A DNA stretch of 64,000 nucleotides from Paenibacillus sp. JCM 10914 (GTDB taxonomy: Bacteria; Bacillota; Bacilli; Paenibacillales; Paenibacillaceae), in NCBI RefSeq assembly GCF_001315105.1, contig NZ_BAZR01000004.1, forward strand, positions 62,001-126,000, written 5' to 3'. Of the stretch, positions 62,393 through 64,000 are shown piece after piece. A program made the translations under genes and the position numbers. Below the pieces are notes generated by a model, which was not told the origin of the DNA, searched no databases, and saw only the letters and a program-made list of their open reading frames with translations. Numbering within the stretch: the first letter of the stretch is position 1; every line of letters begins with the position of its first letter.

Positions 62393-63967
62393 GTGTATAA
62401 AGTGCTTCTGGCGGACGATGAAATATTGGATCTAGAGGGTATGAAAAGCTTTATTCCATGGGAAAGTCTCGGAATGACGGTGGTGGATTCCGTTAATAAC
62501 GGCTTTGCGGCTTGGGAGGTATTACAGCAAGAGGAAATCAATATCCTTGTGACCGATGTCAGAATGCCTAATATGACGGGAATTGAGTTAGCACAAAAGG
62601 CGTTGAAGGTACAGGATGATCTACAGGTTATTTTCGTAAGCGGTTACCAGGATTTCAGTTACGTTAAGCAAGCGATTGCTCTGAATGCTTGTAATTATGT
62701 GTTGAAACCGATGGAGGATGAAGAACTGATTGAAGCATTAATGAAGGCGAAGCTCGATCTGGACAAGCTCCAAGAGCGAAAGGAGACTGAGCGCGCTTAT
62801 CAAGAGATGATTCCCATACTAAAGAATCAGTATTTGCTACAGATCTTACAGAAGCCCTATGACGGTGCGATGCTCGGCATCATTAAGCGTGAATATCATT
62901 TAAATGAAATGGAATGGCCAGTACGGGTGATATTGCTGGAACTGGATGACGTAAGCACATGGCGTATGCATGCTCAAGATACGGGTGATCAGAAAGTGCA
63001 ACATGATCAATATTTTACGCAGTTGCATAAGCTGCTAGAGCAGAGTGGGTTTCGTCATTTTTGCAAAGTAACAGATCAGCGCATGGCGGTATTAATGGAC
63101 GTAATGAAAGGTAAGTCTGATATTCAAGCTGCACTTGAACGGTTGAGTGAGTTTTTTTCTCTAACTGTAACTGTCGGAGAAGGTGGAGCAGCACACCGTC
63201 TGGAGGAACTTCATGCTTCTTATCTTATGGCGGAAGGTGCTCTGGAACAGAAGATGTTCCGTGGTAAAGGAAAGTGGATCTTGTACAATGAAGTTCCAAC
63301 AGAGGATCGGGAGGACGCCAAAAGTCTCGACATTCGGTTAGATGCGTTATTCACCGCTATGACCAACTATGATATCGTTGGCATTCATGATGAAGTGGAA
63401 GCGATCCAACTGCTTGCTTCCAATATCCGTTCGAAATTTACAATCCGCAATCTTGGGGTTTATATTATATTGAAATTGGATGCCCATCTGAATACGATGC
63501 ATGAGGATTTATTTCAGATGCTCGGTATTGAATTGAAGAATCTGGATGTATTGCTGCAGTTTGAAACGATGGATGATATATTCTCTTGGCTGCGAATGAA
63601 AGTGTTCGAGATTTCGGAAAAACTGAATTTTCGCAAGTCCAGCAAGAATGGACGACTGGTAGAGGAGATCATCGAGAATATTCGTGAGCGGGTACACGAG
63701 AATATTACGCTGCGTGACATGGCTAATCGATTCTCTTTCTCCCCCAACTATCTCGGTGTTCTGTTCAAAGAGGAAACAGGGTATAATTTTAGCGACTACG
63801 TCATCAAGCTTCGAATGGAGCGTGCCCGAGATTTGTTAATCAGCACAAAGCTGAAGATCTATGAAGTCGCTTCACAGACCGGGTATCAGTATTTACCTTA
63901 CTTCAGCAGGCAATTCAAAGATATTTATGGCATGACACCGCTGGAATATCGTCGTAAACATTCTTAA
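62393..63967 (+). CDS. YesN-type response regulator with AraC output domain
   Basis: 524 residues. N-terminal receiver: VLLADDEILDLEGMKSF, phospho-Asp in INILVTDVRMPNMTG, Lys in NYVLKPMEDEEL. A long helical middle (residues 130-420) is followed by a C-terminal AraC domain (NITLRDMANRFSFSPNYLGVLFKEE and KIYEVASQTGYQYLPYFSRQFKD). This is the YesN layout; a YesM-type kinase usually lies next, probably just beyond the window. GTG 62393 is chosen since GGGGGGA lies about 11 bases upstream; ATG 62384 is too close. It likely activates the transporter operon. Confidence 0.9.
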   Translation: MYKVLLADDEILDLEGMKSFIPWESLGMTVVDSVNNGFAAWEVLQQEEINILVTDVRMPNMTGIELAQKALKVQDDLQVIFVSGYQDFSYVKQAIALNACNYVLKPMEDEELIEALMKAKLDLDKLQERKETERAYQEMIPILKNQYLLQILQKPYDGAMLGIIKREYHLNEMEWPVRVILLELDDVSTWRMHAQDTGDQKVQHDQYFTQLHKLLEQSGFRHFCKVTDQRMAVLMDVMKGKSDIQAALERLSEFFSLTVTVGEGGAAHRLEELHASYLMAEGALEQKMFRGKGKWILYNEVPTEDREDAKSLDIRLDALFTAMTNYDIVGIHDEVEAIQLLASNIRSKFTIRNLGVYIILKLDAHLNTMHEDLFQMLGIELKNLDVLLQFETMDDIFSWLRMKVFEISEKLNFRKSSKNGRLVEEIIENIRERVHENITLRDMANRFSFSPNYLGVLFKEETGYNFSDYVIKLRMERARDLLISTKLKIYEVASQTGYQYLPYFSRQFKDIYGMTPLEYRRKHS

Positions 63968-64000
63968 TTGGCAATATATTAGGAAGATGATGGGATTGTG

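Noticed and set aside
1..64000. CRISPR arrays, insertion sequences or integrases
   Set aside because: No regularly spaced repeats, transposase motifs or terminal inverted repeats were seen.

Overview
The window looks like chromosomal DNA from a Paenibacillus-type spore-forming Firmicute. Signs are strong AAGGAGG-type ribosome binding sites, frequent GTG/TTG starts, sporulation genes (two CotF-type coat proteins, a gamma-SASP-like peptide, ytxC, a Spo0E-like protein), LiaFSR, PerR-, T-box- and S-box-type control, and B. subtilis-like gene pairs (pheST upstream of zapA and mutS2; ytxC-thrS). It is mostly core and metabolic DNA. I found no insertion sequence, prophage, CRISPR array or replication origin.

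Layout. 1-8.5 kb: the end of leuA, then 5.9 kb of unrelated genes (aldo/keto reductase, SurA-like lipoprotein, a four-gene sugar-catabolism operon), then leuB. 8.5-12.5 kb: a peroxiredoxin behind a perfect PerR box, a zinc-ribbon gene, a soluble PAS histidine kinase and a DRE-TIM aldolase. 12.6-16 kb: tRNA-Pro and tRNA-Gly, then an ABC-F ribosome-protection gene behind a structured leader. 15.7-29 kb: T-box and pheST, zapA with a very long coiled coil, a CuA-type cupredoxin lipoprotein, a small membrane protein, mutS2, a DUF350 gene, an MFS transporter and a FAD oxidoreductase. 29-39 kb: spore coat genes, alaR-alaT, Spo0E-like, cobalamin adenosyltransferase, RluA, ArsC/Spx-like, 5'-3' exonuclease, modAB, ROK kinase and an HRDC protein. 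39-49 kb: corA with a structured leader, the SAM-riboswitch metA-metI-metC operon, mqnC, ytxC and T-box thrS. 49-57 kb: 3D-domain protein, liaFSR, htrA and a two-component pair. 57-64 kb: ispH and an LplB/LplC-type oligosaccharide ABC transporter with a YesN-type regulator, which runs to the window end.

Regulation is rich in RNA leaders: two T-boxes, one SAM-I riboswitch, an apparent attenuator ahead of the ABC-F gene, and unassigned structured leaders ahead of corA and the sugar transporter. The ABC-F leader is the best candidate for undescribed regulation. A MK-stop micro-ORF overlaps the region of the 5' arm of a long-range helix whose 3' arm runs straight into a T tract.

Caution for all users: five loci (a zinc-ribbon gene near 9.5 kb, zapA, alaR, modB, ispH) are each split by what looks like one missing base, and in each case doubling a neighbouring base restores a full-length family member. 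Because ispH is normally essential, uncorrected sequencing or assembly errors are more likely than real mutations.
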